Shown piece by piece: positions 30,694 to 41,987 of a stretch of 64,000 nt of DNA. This DNA comes from Pantanalinema sp. GBBB05. Lineage in GTDB: Bacteria; Cyanobacteriota; Cyanobacteriia; Leptolyngbyales; Leptolyngbyaceae. The notes below the pieces were generated by a model that saw only the letters and a list, made by a program, of their open reading frames with translations, was not told where the DNA came from and did no database searches. Location of the stretch: NCBI GenBank assembly GCA_016743235.1, contig VRZD01000019.1:62001-126000 (forward strand), in the 5' to 3' direction. Both the position numbers and the translations under genes were made by a program. The number at the start of each line of letters is the position of its first letter. The stretch's first letter is position 1.

Positions 30694-31113
30694 CTACCAT
30701 GACTCTGGATACTCGTCGTGGGTTGGCAGCCCACCGCTGGCACAACCCCACGATACTCTCGCTGCCCAGAAGATGTGATCGCTCGGAGTGATAGGCGGGG
30801 CTGTATCTAACGAGCCAGCGGGAATCGTCATGATCTTGCCGTCGCGCGTGAGTCGTGGCACCGGGCACCCGCAATGACTGCAAAACCATTTGCCGAAGCG
30901 TTGTGCTGTAGGAAGATCATACCGGGTGATCGCTTCCTCCCCTGAAAGCCAGCGGAACTGGCTGGGTTCAACGGTTAAATTGGTGGCATGTCCTGTGCCC
31001 GTGGCTTTGCGACACCGTGAGCAATGGCAATGAGCCATTTTCTGAAATGGTGGGTTCACCTCAAAGGTCACCGTTCCGCAAAGGCAACCACCGTGAATGC
31101 TGGATTGATTCAT
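30694..31113 (-). CDS. GFA/DUF636 zinc protein (Mss4-like fold), copy 1
   Basis: 139 residues: GGCLCGTVTFEV, HCHCSRCRKATG and WFCSHCGCPV provide the Cys pairs of the glutathione-dependent formaldehyde-activating fold. Function in most members is unproven. Shine-Dalgarno GGAGAG precedes ATG 31113. The paralogous copy is at 57524-57943; similarity extends about 200 bp into the upstream non-coding DNA. Confidence 0.9.
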   Translation of the reverse strand: MNQSSIHGGCLCGTVTFEVNPPFQKMAHCHCSRCRKATGTGHATNLTVEPSQFRWLSGEEAITRYDLPTAQRFGKWFCSHCGCPVPRLTRDGKIMTIPAGSLDTAPPITPSDHIFWAARVSWGCASGGLPTHDEYPESW

Positions 31114-31367
31114 CTACTCTCTCCGATCGCCTAACATTTTGCTTCAACCGCCACAGATAACTTTTCGGACTTAACCAGTGTGCAAACAACTGATTAGCTA
31201 ACTGGCACTTGATCTTTTCTATACCAAACAGAACTCCTCGCGTACTGCCCTACACTGCTAACCGTCGATCGCGATACCACTGGCTCAATTCCCGCTCAAT
31301 CTCATCCAGGATAGCGATCGCCCAATTCCTTGACTGCTCCTCTCGTAAACAGCGCTAGATGCCATGC

Positions 31368-31580
31368 TCATCCAGATAGGCTTATTCCTGCTTCCAGATC
31401 CTGTAGTGCAGTTTCCAAACTGGGGTAGCTGTCCTTGCCTTCATAAACAGTGCCACCAAAATCGTATGCTCGGACAAAGGCAGGAATCATCTCATGCTGC
31501 CCAATTTCGATCCAGCCAATTTCTTCAACAAAACGGTGGATGATTGGATACTGTTTTTCAAAAGCAGTGAACTTTGGCAT
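31368..31580 (-). CDS. Small hypothetical protein
   Basis: 70 residues, MPKFTAFEKQYPIIHRFVEEIGWIEIGQ then FVRAYDFGGTVYEGKDSYPSLETALQDLE. Composition and strand-helix pattern look real, and it resembles small orphan proteins found scattered in cyanobacteria. Function unknown. Confidence 0.6.
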   Translation of the reverse strand: MPKFTAFEKQYPIIHRFVEEIGWIEIGQHEMIPAFVRAYDFGGTVYEGKDSYPSLETALQDLEAGISLSG

Positions 31581-31630
31581 GGGTGTTTCTGATTTGATCT
31601 CATTACCAAAATTCTAACGGTCTTATGATC

Positions 31631-31950
31631 TCAAGCAGACAGGGGAAAACCTGCTGCTAATAACCAACCGAAGAATAAAGCAGAGCCGATCGCATAGACC
31701 TATGCTCGATTCAACAAACCTGCAACCAGAGACAAGATTCCCATCAGTGGCGGAAATGGCGGCAACAGCAAAAACATAAATCCCAATTGAGGGAGAAAAT
31801 TGAGCGTCAACACAAAGCCGCCAATTAAAGCAACGCTCTGTCCCAGCCACCAGAGAACGCGTTTGCCGACCCCAATATTCTCTTGCACGATTCCCGCTGC
31901 TAAGAACCAGGGGAAACAGGCGATCGCCCCAACAATGCAATTAAACCAGC
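31631..31950 (-). pseudogene. Small membrane protein interrupted by an amber stop
   Basis: One frame reads CIVGAIACFPWFLAAGIVQ, VLWWLGQSVALIGGFVL, LGFMFLLLPPFPPLMGIL and SLVAGLLNRA, then TAG at 31700-31702, then VYAIGSALFFGWLLAAGF. Four hydrophobic segments in all, the last beyond the stop. No clear ATG in frame upstream of 31888. Probably a decayed membrane protein of unknown family. Confidence 0.45.
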
Positions 31951-32054
31951 ATTCCTTGAGCGGTGGGGCGAACTGAAGCCGCGAAACTCACTACTTCAGT
32001 TCACCTGCGACAGATTGCCAATCTGAAACTGATTGTAACGGTTTCAGGCAAGAG

Positions 32055-32339
32055 TCAACGCTTTCGATCTATCTTCACCCGCTTATTCGGGTCCTGCTTG
32101 TGAACCCATGCGAAGAATTTCTGTAGCTGCGGATCTTGCTTCAGTTTCTCCAGAGTACCCAAGTGCAGTGCCAGATAGGAGTTGTCGTAGAGCGTATGGA
32201 TTTGTCGGTGGCAGGCAGAGCAAATTTGAATTGTGGAGCTGGGATCAAGACCCTTGCGTTTCGTCTTTTGACGAGGAATCAGGTGGTGTTCGGTGAGAGC
32301 GGACATTTCTCGGTGGCAAAGTTCGCAGGACTGAGGCAT
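32055..32339 (-). CDS. HNH nuclease-like protein, 94 residues
   Basis: CELCHREMSALTEHHLIPR provides a CxxC and the His-His of an HNH core; IQICSACHRQIHTLYD supplies the second CxxC and His. Basic C-terminal tail (DPNKRVKIDRKR). Short, complete member of a stand-alone HNH family in cyanobacteria. Target unknown. Confidence 0.8.
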   Translation of the reverse strand: MPQSCELCHREMSALTEHHLIPRQKTKRKGLDPSSTIQICSACHRQIHTLYDNSYLALHLGTLEKLKQDPQLQKFFAWVHKQDPNKRVKIDRKR

Positions 32340-32491
32340 TGTTTAGGAATCAGTAGATGATGGAGAACAGTGGCACATAACTTGATCCTAGCGATCGCCC
32401 TCCCAGTCCAACACTACCAGCCTAATCGGTTTACCTCCAACACACAGTTGTAGAGTGTTTGAATTTGTCGGTGGTAGGCAGGAAAAAACTT
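32340..32491. pseudogene. Fragment similar to the HNH gene's second zinc knuckle
   Basis: 32440-32483 (TTGTAGAGTGTTTGAATTTG and following GTCGGTGGTAGGCAG) resembles 32188-32219 inside the 94-residue HNH gene. Too short to be functional; probably a remnant of a duplicated copy. Confidence 0.35.
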
Positions 32492-32920
32492 TCACTGAAT
32501 TGAAGGAGGATGCCAACCACTGATCACCCAACGCGAACGAGCAGCCACGATGACTGGATTATTCATCCGTAATGCAGCAATTGTGGCTCGTCCGACTGGC
32601 GTTTGCCCCTCCACTCGTGTTGCATCTAAGCTCCAAACGAAGTGTTCTGACCACTGCTGTGCCCTTGGATTAAACAAGGGAACGATTTCCCCAGTGAGCG
32701 GATCTTGGGCTTCGGTCGAGTCGGATTTGTACTCATTGCACGAGCGACAAGCCAAGCAAACATTTTCAAAAGAAGTGTTCCCGCCTTTGGACTGGGGCTG
32801 AATATGGTCAAAGCTCATCGGAATACCGCTATTAGCTTCGCTAGTCAAGCAGTAGCAGCAGCGATCGCGATCGCACTCTCGAATTTGAGTCTTTAAAGAT
32901 TCAGAAATATAAACAGACAC
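32492..32920 (-). CDS. HNH endonuclease, 142 residues
   Basis: CDRDRCCYCLTSEANSG, PMSFDHIQPQSKGG and NVCLACRSCNEYKSD form a complete HNH nuclease core with two CxxC. The C-terminal half (FNPRAQQWSEHFVWSLDATRV) is the extension typical of this cyanobacterial family. It starts 6 bp after the 133-residue gene, so the two are one operon. Confidence 0.88.
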   Translation of the reverse strand: MSVYISESLKTQIRECDRDRCCYCLTSEANSGIPMSFDHIQPQSKGGNTSFENVCLACRSCNEYKSDSTEAQDPLTGEIVPLFNPRAQQWSEHFVWSLDATRVEGQTPVGRATIAALRMNNPVIVAARSRWVISGWHPPSIQ

Positions 32921-32926
32921 AAGCGA

Positions 32927-33328
32927 TTAGGGATGGGGAACACGATGACCACGCCAACGTAAAAGAGCAGCAGCATGGGCTTTTCGTAACATGAAAAGGT
33001 CCGCTTGCGATCGCAGTTCTGCCAATTCCACCTGTTCTGCTGAGGTAAGAGTGTGTTCTTTGTTACGCTCCAACAGCTCGAAATGCCGTGCCATATCCTC
33101 CTCAGTCTTGTGACCTGTAGCAACCTTCCATAGAGCCTCATCTTCCAAACGGTCAAGAGCGGCTAAATCTGCCTTAAACTCATCGGGTGCATTCTCCCAA
33201 TCTGGAGGACTACCAACCTTCAGCGCATGGAGCATGACCTCTTCAAGCGATCGCCCGGTTGCGATCGCCGTATTGACCAGTCGCTGATAGATAGGATCTG
33301 GAAGTTGTAGTGTGACAGTTGCAGTCAT
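32927..33328 (-). CDS. Protein with RHH-like N-terminus, partner of the HNH gene
   Basis: 133 residues. MTATVTLQLPDPIYQRLVNT and AIATGRSLEEVMLHAL suggest an N-terminal ribbon-helix-helix; the rest is charged and helical, with a leucine-rich EQVELAELRSQADLFMLRKA. Position and size recall an antitoxin or accessory gene for the adjoining HNH nuclease. The family is common in cyanobacteria upstream of this HNH type, but function is unproven. Confidence 0.7.
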   Translation of the reverse strand: MTATVTLQLPDPIYQRLVNTAIATGRSLEEVMLHALKVGSPPDWENAPDEFKADLAALDRLEDEALWKVATGHKTEEDMARHFELLERNKEHTLTSAEQVELAELRSQADLFMLRKAHAAALLRWRGHRVPHP

Positions 33329-33541
33329 ACGAGGACAACAAGTTTATCTGCTTATATTCTACCGGGAGCAGCTTGAGGAGGATAGCCATCGTGCAGCTAC
33401 ACTGATGCCATAAGGGTCGCTTTCAGGAACACAGCAACCTACTCAATAATCTCTGAGCAAAGTGTTCCTGGAGTTGGTAGGCGATCGCCTTCGGCAGCAG
33501 CGAAGCTCCCACAAAGCTGAAGGCGAAACTGCTCCAATGAA
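33329..33541. other. Non-coding flank left of the repeat cluster
   Basis: 213 bp with no credible gene. Contains a GCGATCGCCTTCGGCAGCAGCG stretch split across 33480-33502 that resembles cyanobacterial dispersed repeats. Confidence 0.4.
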
Positions 33542-33982
33542 ATGACACGTAGTCCTTCGGTAAATTTAGTAGCGCTTGAAACTACTCATGTGTATAGGTT
33601 TCAGCTTCTAAGCCAACGAAGTGACACTTATTTCTTCGGTAGCCTCACGAAATGACACATAATCCTTTGGTAAACCTAGTAAGGTCTGAAACTGTTAGTT
33701 CGTAAAGGTTTCAGCTTTTAAGCCAACAAAGTGACATGAAATTCTTCGGCGATCGCCGAAGAACGATGGAATCGTTTCAGGACAAGGGTTTCAAACAACG
33801 ACTGACGAAGTGACATTTATTCCTTCGGTAGCCCCACGAAATGACACATAATGCTGCGGTTGCATTTTCTTTAAAGATTAAGCGCTAAAAAACCTCAAAG
33901 TCTTACAGAATAAGACTTTGAGGCGAAGAACGGTTGTGACATTTATTCCTTCGGTTGTGACACTTATTTCTTCGTTCTACAC
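33542..33982. mobile_element. Cluster of eight ~19-bp repeats resembling a Tn7-like transposon end
   Basis: RTGACAYWTAATYCTTCGG-type repeats at 33542, 33621, 33652, 33731, 33810, 33841, 33936 and 33957. They come as pairs within a longer unit that also repeats AGGTTTCAGCTTCTAAGCC (33596 and 33706). The outermost copy is followed by TTCTACACA, so the edge read outward-in begins TGTGTAGAACGAAG. Arrays of TnsB sites with TGT termini are typical of Tn7/CAST-type elements. No transposase or CRISPR component is present. A 12-bp hairpin (CCTCAAAGTCTT...) sits at 33892-33922. Confidence 0.5.
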
Positions 33983-34865
33983 ACGTTGTTGATCGTTTGT
34001 TGCCAAAGCGAGCATCAGGGTCGTAGGGGGAGTCCATGCGCTCTCCTGCTGGTGGAATATTCTTTGCGTCTCTCAGTCTCACCTGCCCTTCTACGATCTG
34101 GTACTGGTGGACCCAAGTGCGCCGAAGAATATCGACGGCAGGTAAACACCTTAACTCCAGAGGTGCAGTAGCGTCTTCCCATACCCGTTCTAACACCTCC
34201 ATCCCATCGCTACCAATGACTTCTGCGTACTCTTTGCGAGCATCAATTCCTTTGGGTAAGTGATACTCTTCAATCGTGCGACTGTAACGGTCAAACCATT
34301 CCACAGTCACCCAATCCTACAACCACTCTGGTGCAACACTTGCAATGCTGTTGAGCGCAGCTCGAAGCGTTTCACCCACGCATTCGAGACAATTGAGCTC
34401 ACGAGTCGCAGCCAAAACATGGGTCGAATCGGTTCGCTGTTTACCCCGCTGCTTGATCCATCCCTAGCGTTTGCACTCGTTTAGGAACACGTTAAGGAGA
34501 CGCGCCTCAGCGTTGCCGTCAATCAGGTGTGCACGAAACTCGCACAGTACCGAGTAGTTAAATCCTGAGTCCGTCAACTCCAACCCCAACAGGTATTTCC
34601 AATCAATCCGACTACGTACAGCCTCGGCAGCTTGTCTATCGGTCAGGTCTTCGAGGAACTGCATAATGCAGATCAACGCTAACTGACACGGGCTGATGGC
34701 AGATTGACCATGGACTGAAAAGAGGTCTCTGAAGTCGTTGTCGTTGAAGAAGGTACCCACTTGGTCCCGTAAGATAAGGTAACAATTCCCATTTGGAAAA
34801 GCCAGTTTGGCAATCCGAGCCGTTTCTTCGGGGACTGGAGGCAGGGCAGAAGGATGGAGAGACAT
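33983..34865 (-). pseudogene. IS1182-type transposase remnant
   Basis: The N-terminal frame (34464-34865) reads FPNGNCYLILRDQVGTFF, FRDLFSVHGQSAISPCQLAL and LTDRQAAEAVRSRIDWKYLL, the N-terminal domain of IS1182-family transposases. After stops around 34316-34460 another frame (to 33983) continues with VEWFDRYSRTIEEYHLPKG and YDPDARFGNKRSTT, which precedes the DDE core. The core itself is missing: the gene ends where the repeat cluster begins. Confidence 0.75.
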
Positions 34866-35081
34866 ATTGATACTCCTGCGCGAGAGCAGCTACAAACTTA
34901 TGCTACTGCGCTTAGGTTTCCTCTGCTTCAGGAGTCATGGCGTACTACAGAATGGGACCGGTTTGGCTCAATTTTCCTATTCGCCAACAGCAACCGTTGC
35001 TATAACTGGGCCAAAGAGAATGAGATCGAGTTGGACACGGGTGATCCAGGAGGGGAATCGATTTCGATCGGCTATAGATAG
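34866..35081 (+). pseudogene. Possible 3' gene remnant
   Basis: A plus-strand frame reads LRFPLLQESWRTTEWDRFG, SIFLFANSNRCYNWAKEN and EIELDTGDPGGESISIGYR, protein-like in composition, ending in TAG at 35079-35081. Its only ATG (34854) overlaps the transposase start on the other strand, so it looks like the tail of a gene cut by the IS. Family unknown. Confidence 0.3.
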
Positions 35082-35171
35082 TTTTTACTCCTCTAGATAG
35101 ATGTCAAAGCTAACTTAATCCGTCCAAAATCTGCGTGTGGGTAGTACCTTCACTCAGTGGGAGGGCTTGGA

Positions 35172-38100
35172 ATGATTGCCCTACCAGATGTTTTTGTTCA
35201 GACTCAGATCTACGAAAGTGCTACGTCACGCATCTACCGAGGTGTTAGGGCGCAAGATGAGCGAAAGATCATCATCAAGTTACTTAAGCAGGATTACCCC
35301 TCTCCTCAAGAATTAACGCGCTACAGGCAGGAATATGCCATTACTCGATCGCTGGATGTAGAAGGTGTTATCAAAGCATACAGCCAACAGGACTATCAAC
35401 GTTCGCTCGTTATTCTTCTAGAAGATTTTGGTGGGGAGTCTTTGGAGTATTGGATACGGCAGCGTCCAGAGGCTTTCTGCCCGATGTCCATATCAACCTT
35501 TCTACGGCTTGCCATCAAGCTCAGCAAAATTCTAGGCAGAATTCATACCGCCAATATTATTCATAAAGATATTAATCCTGGCAACATTGTTCTCAATCCC
35601 GATACAGGCGTTGTCAAAATTATCGACTTCGGAATTGCCACTCGGTTTAATTGTACCAATCCAACCTTCAGCAGTCCGCATTGTTTAGAAGGCACGATCG
35701 CCTATCTGTCTCCAGAGCAAACTGGGCGCATGAACCGCTTGCTCGACTACCGCACTGATTTTTATTCGCTGGGTGCCACGTTCTACGAACTGCTCACCGG
35801 CTATCTACCGTTTCCGACCACGGACATTTTGGAGCTTGTCCATTGCCATATTGCCAGACTACCTGTGCCCCCTCAGGAGTTGAACAGAGTGGTTCCCAAA
35901 TCTGTCTCAGATATCGTCATGAAATTAATGGCGAAGAATGCTGAGGATCGTTATCAGAGTGCCTGGGGTGTCAAAACGGATTTAGAAATTTGTCTGAGCC
36001 AACTTGGAGAAACAGGTCACATTGAACCCATTCAACTGGGTCTGCAAGATATTTCAGATCAGTTTCACATTCCCCAGAAGCTTTATGGACGAGATCGGGA
36101 AATTGTAACGCTGTTAGCGGCGTTTAATCGAGTAGCTTGTTTGGAGAGCAATGCAGCAACAAGACTCAATGTCGAAATGATGCTGGTTTCAGGCTATGCA
36201 GGCATTGGCAAATCCGTTCTAGTGCAGGAGCTCTATAAGCCTATCACTGAAAAACGGGGTTATTTTATCTCTGGTAAGTTTGACCAATTTCAGCGCAATA
36301 TTCCTTATAGTGCGATCGCGGATGCTCTAAAAAAATTAGTTCGGCAATTACTGGGTGAACCCGACGAGCAGTTGCATCAGTGGGGATCGCGGATTTTAAC
36401 AGCGTTAGGTAGTAACGGGCAAATCATCATTGATGTGATTCCTGAAGTGGAATTAATTGTTGGCAAGCAACCACCCATCACAGAAGTAGGAGCCACAGAA
36501 TCGCAGAATCGATTCAATCGAGTCTTTCAACAATTTATTCGGATATTTTGCTCAAAAGAAACCCCCCTTGTTATCTTTCTCGATGATTTGCAGTGGGTGG
36601 ACGCTGCCACACTAAAGTTGATCGAGCTAATCCTATTAGATACACAAGCTCAATCTCTATTTCTGATCGGAGCCTATCGAGACAATGAAGTTCATCCTGT
36701 TCATCCATTGTCACTGGCAATCAAGAGACTGCGACAACAAGGGGTTTTAATTCCAGAAATTATCCTCCAACCTCTCACATTGGAACCGTTAAGTCAGTTG
36801 GTTGCCGAAACCCTGCATCAAGGTGCTGACACGGTTAAGCCTTTAGCCCAATTAGTATTGCGTAAAACCAGGGGCAATCCCTTTTTTGTGAATGAATTTT
36901 TGCGCATGCTGTACAGCGAGAACTGGTTAAACTTTATGCTTGAGCAACAAAGCTGGCGGTGGAATCTAGCTCAGATTGAAGCGCAAGCGATGACAAATAA
37001 TGTGGTGGAGTTACTGCTAGGCAAACTAAAGAAACTACCAAAGATAACACAGCAGATTCTTCAATATGCTGCCTGCATTGGAGCTGAATTTGATTTGGAA
37101 ACGTTGGCGATCGTGGGTGAGCGATCGCCTCAAACAATTTTTCAGGGCTTGTTGACAGCAGTGCAAGCTGATTTGATTCAACCTCTTTCTGAATTAACCG
37201 AAGACTTGTTAGTGCAGGATTATCAGTTTTCACACGATCGAGTACAGCAAACTGCTTATGCCCTAATCGATGAATCGCAGAAACAAGTAGTTCATCTTCA
37301 AATTGGCCGCAATTTACTTGAAAAAACGTTATCAGAGCGGCGACCAGAACGGTTATTTGAAATTGTCGATCATCTCAATCATGGAATTGAACTGGTCACC
37401 GATCAAGCAGAACGAGATGAGTTTGCCCTATTGAACTTGATGGCAGGTCGAAAAGCAAAAGCTGCGATCGCCTATGATATGGCTCAAAACTATTTGGCTA
37501 TAGGACGGGAATGGCTAGAAACTTCTAGCTGGCAAACAAACTATGATCTGACCCTAGAGTTATTTGTAGAAACTACAGAAGTCGCATATCTATGCGGTGA
37601 GTTTGAGCAGGTAGGACACTGGGCAGAGATCGTTTTACAACAAGTTAAAACGGTTCTTGATACGGTGAAAGTTTACGAAATCAAAATCCAAACTGACTTT
37701 GCGCAGGGACAGTTATTGGAAGTAATTGATACAGGATTACAAGTTTTGCAGCAATTGGGCATTATATTTCCCAAAATGCTCAGTTCATTAGATATTCAGC
37801 TTGAATTAAATGTAATCTCCTTCCTTCAGGAAACAGAGATCGAAGACTTAATCCATTTGCCTGAGATGAGCGAGCCGGATAGGTTGGCGGCGATGGAAAT
37901 TCTATCAAGAATAATGGGTGCCGCCTACCTTGCTGCTCCTAAGTTGATGCCTCTATTGGTGTTCAAACAGGTCAGTTTGTCGATCCAGTATGGCAATTCA
38001 TATGTGTCTCCTTTTGCGTATGCCAATTTTGGGTTAATTCTTTGTGGACTAGTAGGCGACATTGACTCTGGTTATCAGTTTGGACAACTTGCTTTAGGGC

Positions 38101-41100
38101 TGTTGTCAAAGTCGAGTACTCATCCACTTAAAGCTAGGACTTTTAACATTGTAAGTAATTTCATCATCCACTGGAAAGAACACGGTAGAGAACTTTTAAC
38201 GCCATTACTAGAAGCCTATCAAGGTGGATTAGAAACAGGGGATTTTGAATTTGCTGCCTACAGTGCCTATAATTACTGCTTTCAATCCTTTGTAATCGGA
38301 GAAGAACTCGTGTATGTCAAACATGAAATGAAGACATACAGTGAGGCAATCCGCCAGATTAAGCATGAAACAGCGCTCAACTGGATTCAAATGCTTCAGC
38401 AGACTGTCTCAAACTTGATGGAATGTTCGATCAACCCAACTCGTCTAGTTGGGGAATTTTACAATGAAGATAATAGAGTGCCACGATTCCAAGACGCAAA
38501 TGATGGAAACTCGATCTTTAAAGTCTATTTCAACAAGCTGTTCTTATACTATCTATTTTCTAAGTATGCTAAAGCTGTTGAAACTTCAGCTTTAGCAGAA
38601 AATTATTTAAGTTATGTCACAGCATAATCCCTGATACCGCTTTACTATCTCTACGATTCGCTAGCAAGGCTCGCAACATATCCCGAAAGTAACGTTCAAA
38701 TACAGGCAGAAATCCTGGGAAAAGTTGCAGTTGGGCAAGAGAAAATGAAGCAATGGGCGCATCACGCACCGATGAATTATTTGCATAAATATCATTTAGT
38801 GGAGGCGGAGAAGGCACGAGTTTTGGGGCAGTTACTTGAGGCAGAAGGGCTCTACGAACAAGCGATTCAAGGTGCCAGAGACAACGGATATATCCAGGAA
38901 GAAGCGTTAGCCTACGAATTAGCTGCCAAACATTACCTAGCGCGAGGTCTGGAAAAGTTTGCCCAACTCTACATGAAAGAAGCTCACTACTGCTACGAGC
39001 GGTGGGGAGCAACAGCAAAAGTCAAGGATTTAGAAACGCGCTATCCACAATTTTTTCCTCAGGCGTCGGGTGTGAACGCTCCTTCAACTCGTACCACAGA
39101 TGGAACCACCTCTAATACCTCACAAGTCGCTTTTGATTTAGCAACAGTGATGAAAGCAGCTCAAGCGATTTCGAGTGAGATTGAACTGGAACAGTTGCTC
39201 AGTTCTCTAATGCAGCTCTTGATCGAGAATGCGGGTGCCCAAACCGGATGTTTGCTGTTGGAGAACGCAGATGAATGGAGAATCGAAGCAGCTTGTGAAC
39301 TTAATGGTAGTGAGAGCGTTTGTGCTACGCGAGTGTTGCAGTCCATTCCACTTACAAATCGTCTACCTGAATCCATCATTCAATATGTGATCCGGACTCA
39401 TGAAGCGGTCATCCTTAACGATGCGACTCATGAAGGAAGTTTCATTAATGATCCCTATATTCAGCAGCACCAAACTCAATCACTGCTCTGTTTGCCGCTG
39501 CTGAATCAAAATAAGCTTGTTGGGGTGCTGTATCTGGAGAACCCATTAGTCACTGGAGTATTCACATCGGAGCGATCGCAACTTCTCAGTCTACTCTCTA
39601 CACAGGCTGCCATTGCTATTGAAAACGCCAAACTTTACTCAAAGTTACGCGCTAGCGAAAATCAGATGGCTCAATTTTTAGAAGCGGTTCCGGTGGGAAT
39701 TGCCATTCTTGATGCGGCGGGTCGCCCTTACTATGTCAATCAACGGGGCATCGAGCTATTGGGTAAAGGTGTTGATCCTGCCGCAACATCGGAGCAACTT
39801 TCAGAGGTTTATCAACTTTATATAACTGGAACAGATCAAATCTATCCATCAGAGAGACTGCCAATCATCCGAGCGTTGAGAGGCGAACGCACCAGGACTG
39901 ATGATGCAGATATTCACCAAAATAACGCAATTATTCCCGCTGAAGCGTGGGGCACTCCAGTCTTTGATGAACAGGGCAAGGTGATTTATGCGATCGCAGC
40001 CTTTCAAGATATTACCGAACGCAAACAAGCAGAACACCTCTTAGCCAATTACAACCGTACACTTGAGCAACAGGTGGCAGAACGAACAGCAGCTTTACAG
40101 GCAAGTGAAGCCGCGCTACGCCACCGGGAACAGGAATTACGATTGGTTGCTGATGCTCTACCAGCTCTAATCAGCTACGTCGATGCGAATCGATTCTACC
40201 GATTCATCAACCATACCTATGAGGTCTGGTTTAATTGTAACCGTGATGAGATTTTGGGCAAATCTGTTCGTCAACTTCTCGGTGAGGCAGTTTATCAACG
40301 AATTGAGCCATATATCAATCAGGTATTTGAAGGGAAAACGGTACCTTTAGAAATAGAAATCGCTTTTCCATCTGGCAATCGGTGCATTAGTGCAGCCTTT
40401 ATCCCTGATGTCGATGACAATGCTCAGGTAAGAGGTTTCTACAGTCTCATGACAGATATTAGCGCTCACAAACAAGCAGAAGAAGTGTTGCGCCAGTCTG
40501 AGGCTCAATTTCGGGAACAGGCAATCCTTTCTGATTTTCGCGCCGATGTGGACAGCGCCCTTGGTCAAAGTGCGAGTTTACCTTTGATGCTCCATCGCTG
40601 CGTGGAAGCCGTTCTTAAGCACTTTAATGCAGCATTTGCTCGAATTTGGACATTAAATCAAGATGACAATGTTTTGGAGTTACAAGCCAGTGCGGGAATA
40701 TATACCCGTCTTAATGGCACCTACAGTCGGGTTTCCGTAGGGAGCTTCAAAGTTGGACGAATTGCTCAGGATCGCTGTCCTCTATTGACCAACAATGTGC
40801 TTGATGAACCGTCTATTGATCAAGAATGGGCGGAACGAGAAAGCATGGTGGCATTTGCGGGTTATCCAATCCTGCTGGACGAGCAGCTTGTTGGAGTGAT
40901 CGCGATGTTTACTCGACATCCTATTCCGTTGTCCAATTTTAAGGCGTTGGAGTTTGCAGCTCGCGAGATTGCATTAGGAATTAGACGTAAACAGGCAGAA
41001 GAAGCGTTGCAAGCCTCTGAAGCAGAACTTCGTGCGCTCTTTTCAGCCATGCCCGATCCGCTCCTGGTAGTGGATGCAGAAGGGCGTATTTTGAAAGCAA

Positions 41101-41987
41101 CCCTGATCGAGTCAGAGAAAGTATATCAACCGATTGACGAACAGGTGGGTCGAACATTATCCGAAGTTTTTGAGCGATCGCAAGCCGATACATTTCTTGG
41201 CTGTATTCGACAAGCATTGAGCACTCAGCAGCCCCTAACGGTTGAGTATAGCCTGATCATGGGAGGGCAGAAAATCTGGTTTGCAACTCGCATTTCACCT
41301 ATCTCGGAACATTCTGTCATTTGGCTAGCAAGGGATATCACTGATCGCAAGCGCGCTGAAGCAGCTTCTATTTTGGAAGAACGCAACCGGATGGCGCGAG
41401 AAATTCATGACATACTAGCACAAGCATTTACAGGAATTCTGGTTCACATGGGAGCCGTCTCTCGATTGATAGCAACGAACCCAGCCGCCGTCCAGACCCA
41501 TATTGATACGGTACGAGATCTGGCTCGTAGTGGGCTAACAGAGGCTCGGCGATCGGTTACGGCATTGCGCCCCCAATTACTTGAAGACGGTAACCTGTGG
41601 ACTGCATTGGAGCGTTTTGTATCAACCATGCCATCCTCAGCCGAAACCCGCTTGATTTGCAACATTATTGGCACACCTTATCCGTTACCTCCGGAAACCG
41701 AGAATAATCTCTTGAGAATTGGGCAGGAAGCGTTTACAAATGCAATGAAGTACGCCCATGCGAACGAAATTCGAGTTGAGTTAGTTTATGAACCAACCTC
41801 ATGCTTTTTACGAGTTAAGGACAATGGACAAGGATTTGAAGTCAATTCCACCACACTCAGTCGAGGATTTGGCTTACTGGGGATAACTGAACGAGCAGAA
41901 CACATTGGGGCGCAGCTTTCAATTGAGAGTCAACTGGGACAGGGTACAGAAGTGGTTGTCACTGTAAACCGGGAGACGGCGGTATGA
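35172..41987 (+). pseudogene. Giant Ser/Thr kinase / AAA ATPase / histidine kinase, interrupted by one in-frame TAA
   Basis: About 2270 codons. Start ATG 35172 with GGGAGG upstream. Kinase domain residues 10-270 with HKDINPGN (131) and DFGIA (150); AAA_16 ATPase with Walker A GYAGIGKS (340) and Walker B VIFLDDLQW (466); a long helical region; then GAF (about 1335-1480), PAS-type sensors, a second GAF, a further PAS, HisKA_3 with EERNRMAREIHD (2068, phospho-His) and HATPase_c with GFGLLGITERAEHIG. TAA at 38625-38627 splits the helical region; reading continues in the same frame with SLIPLYYLYDSLARLATY, the expected sequence. The 3' part (from ATG 38745) still encodes sensor and kinase modules and may be expressed separately. 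Confidence 0.88.

Noticed and set aside
33542..33982. CRISPR array from the GTGACA...CTTCGG repeats
   Set aside because: Repeat spacing is irregular (about 12, 21, 31 and 79 bp), intervening sequence is itself repeated, and copies are degenerate as in transposase binding sites.
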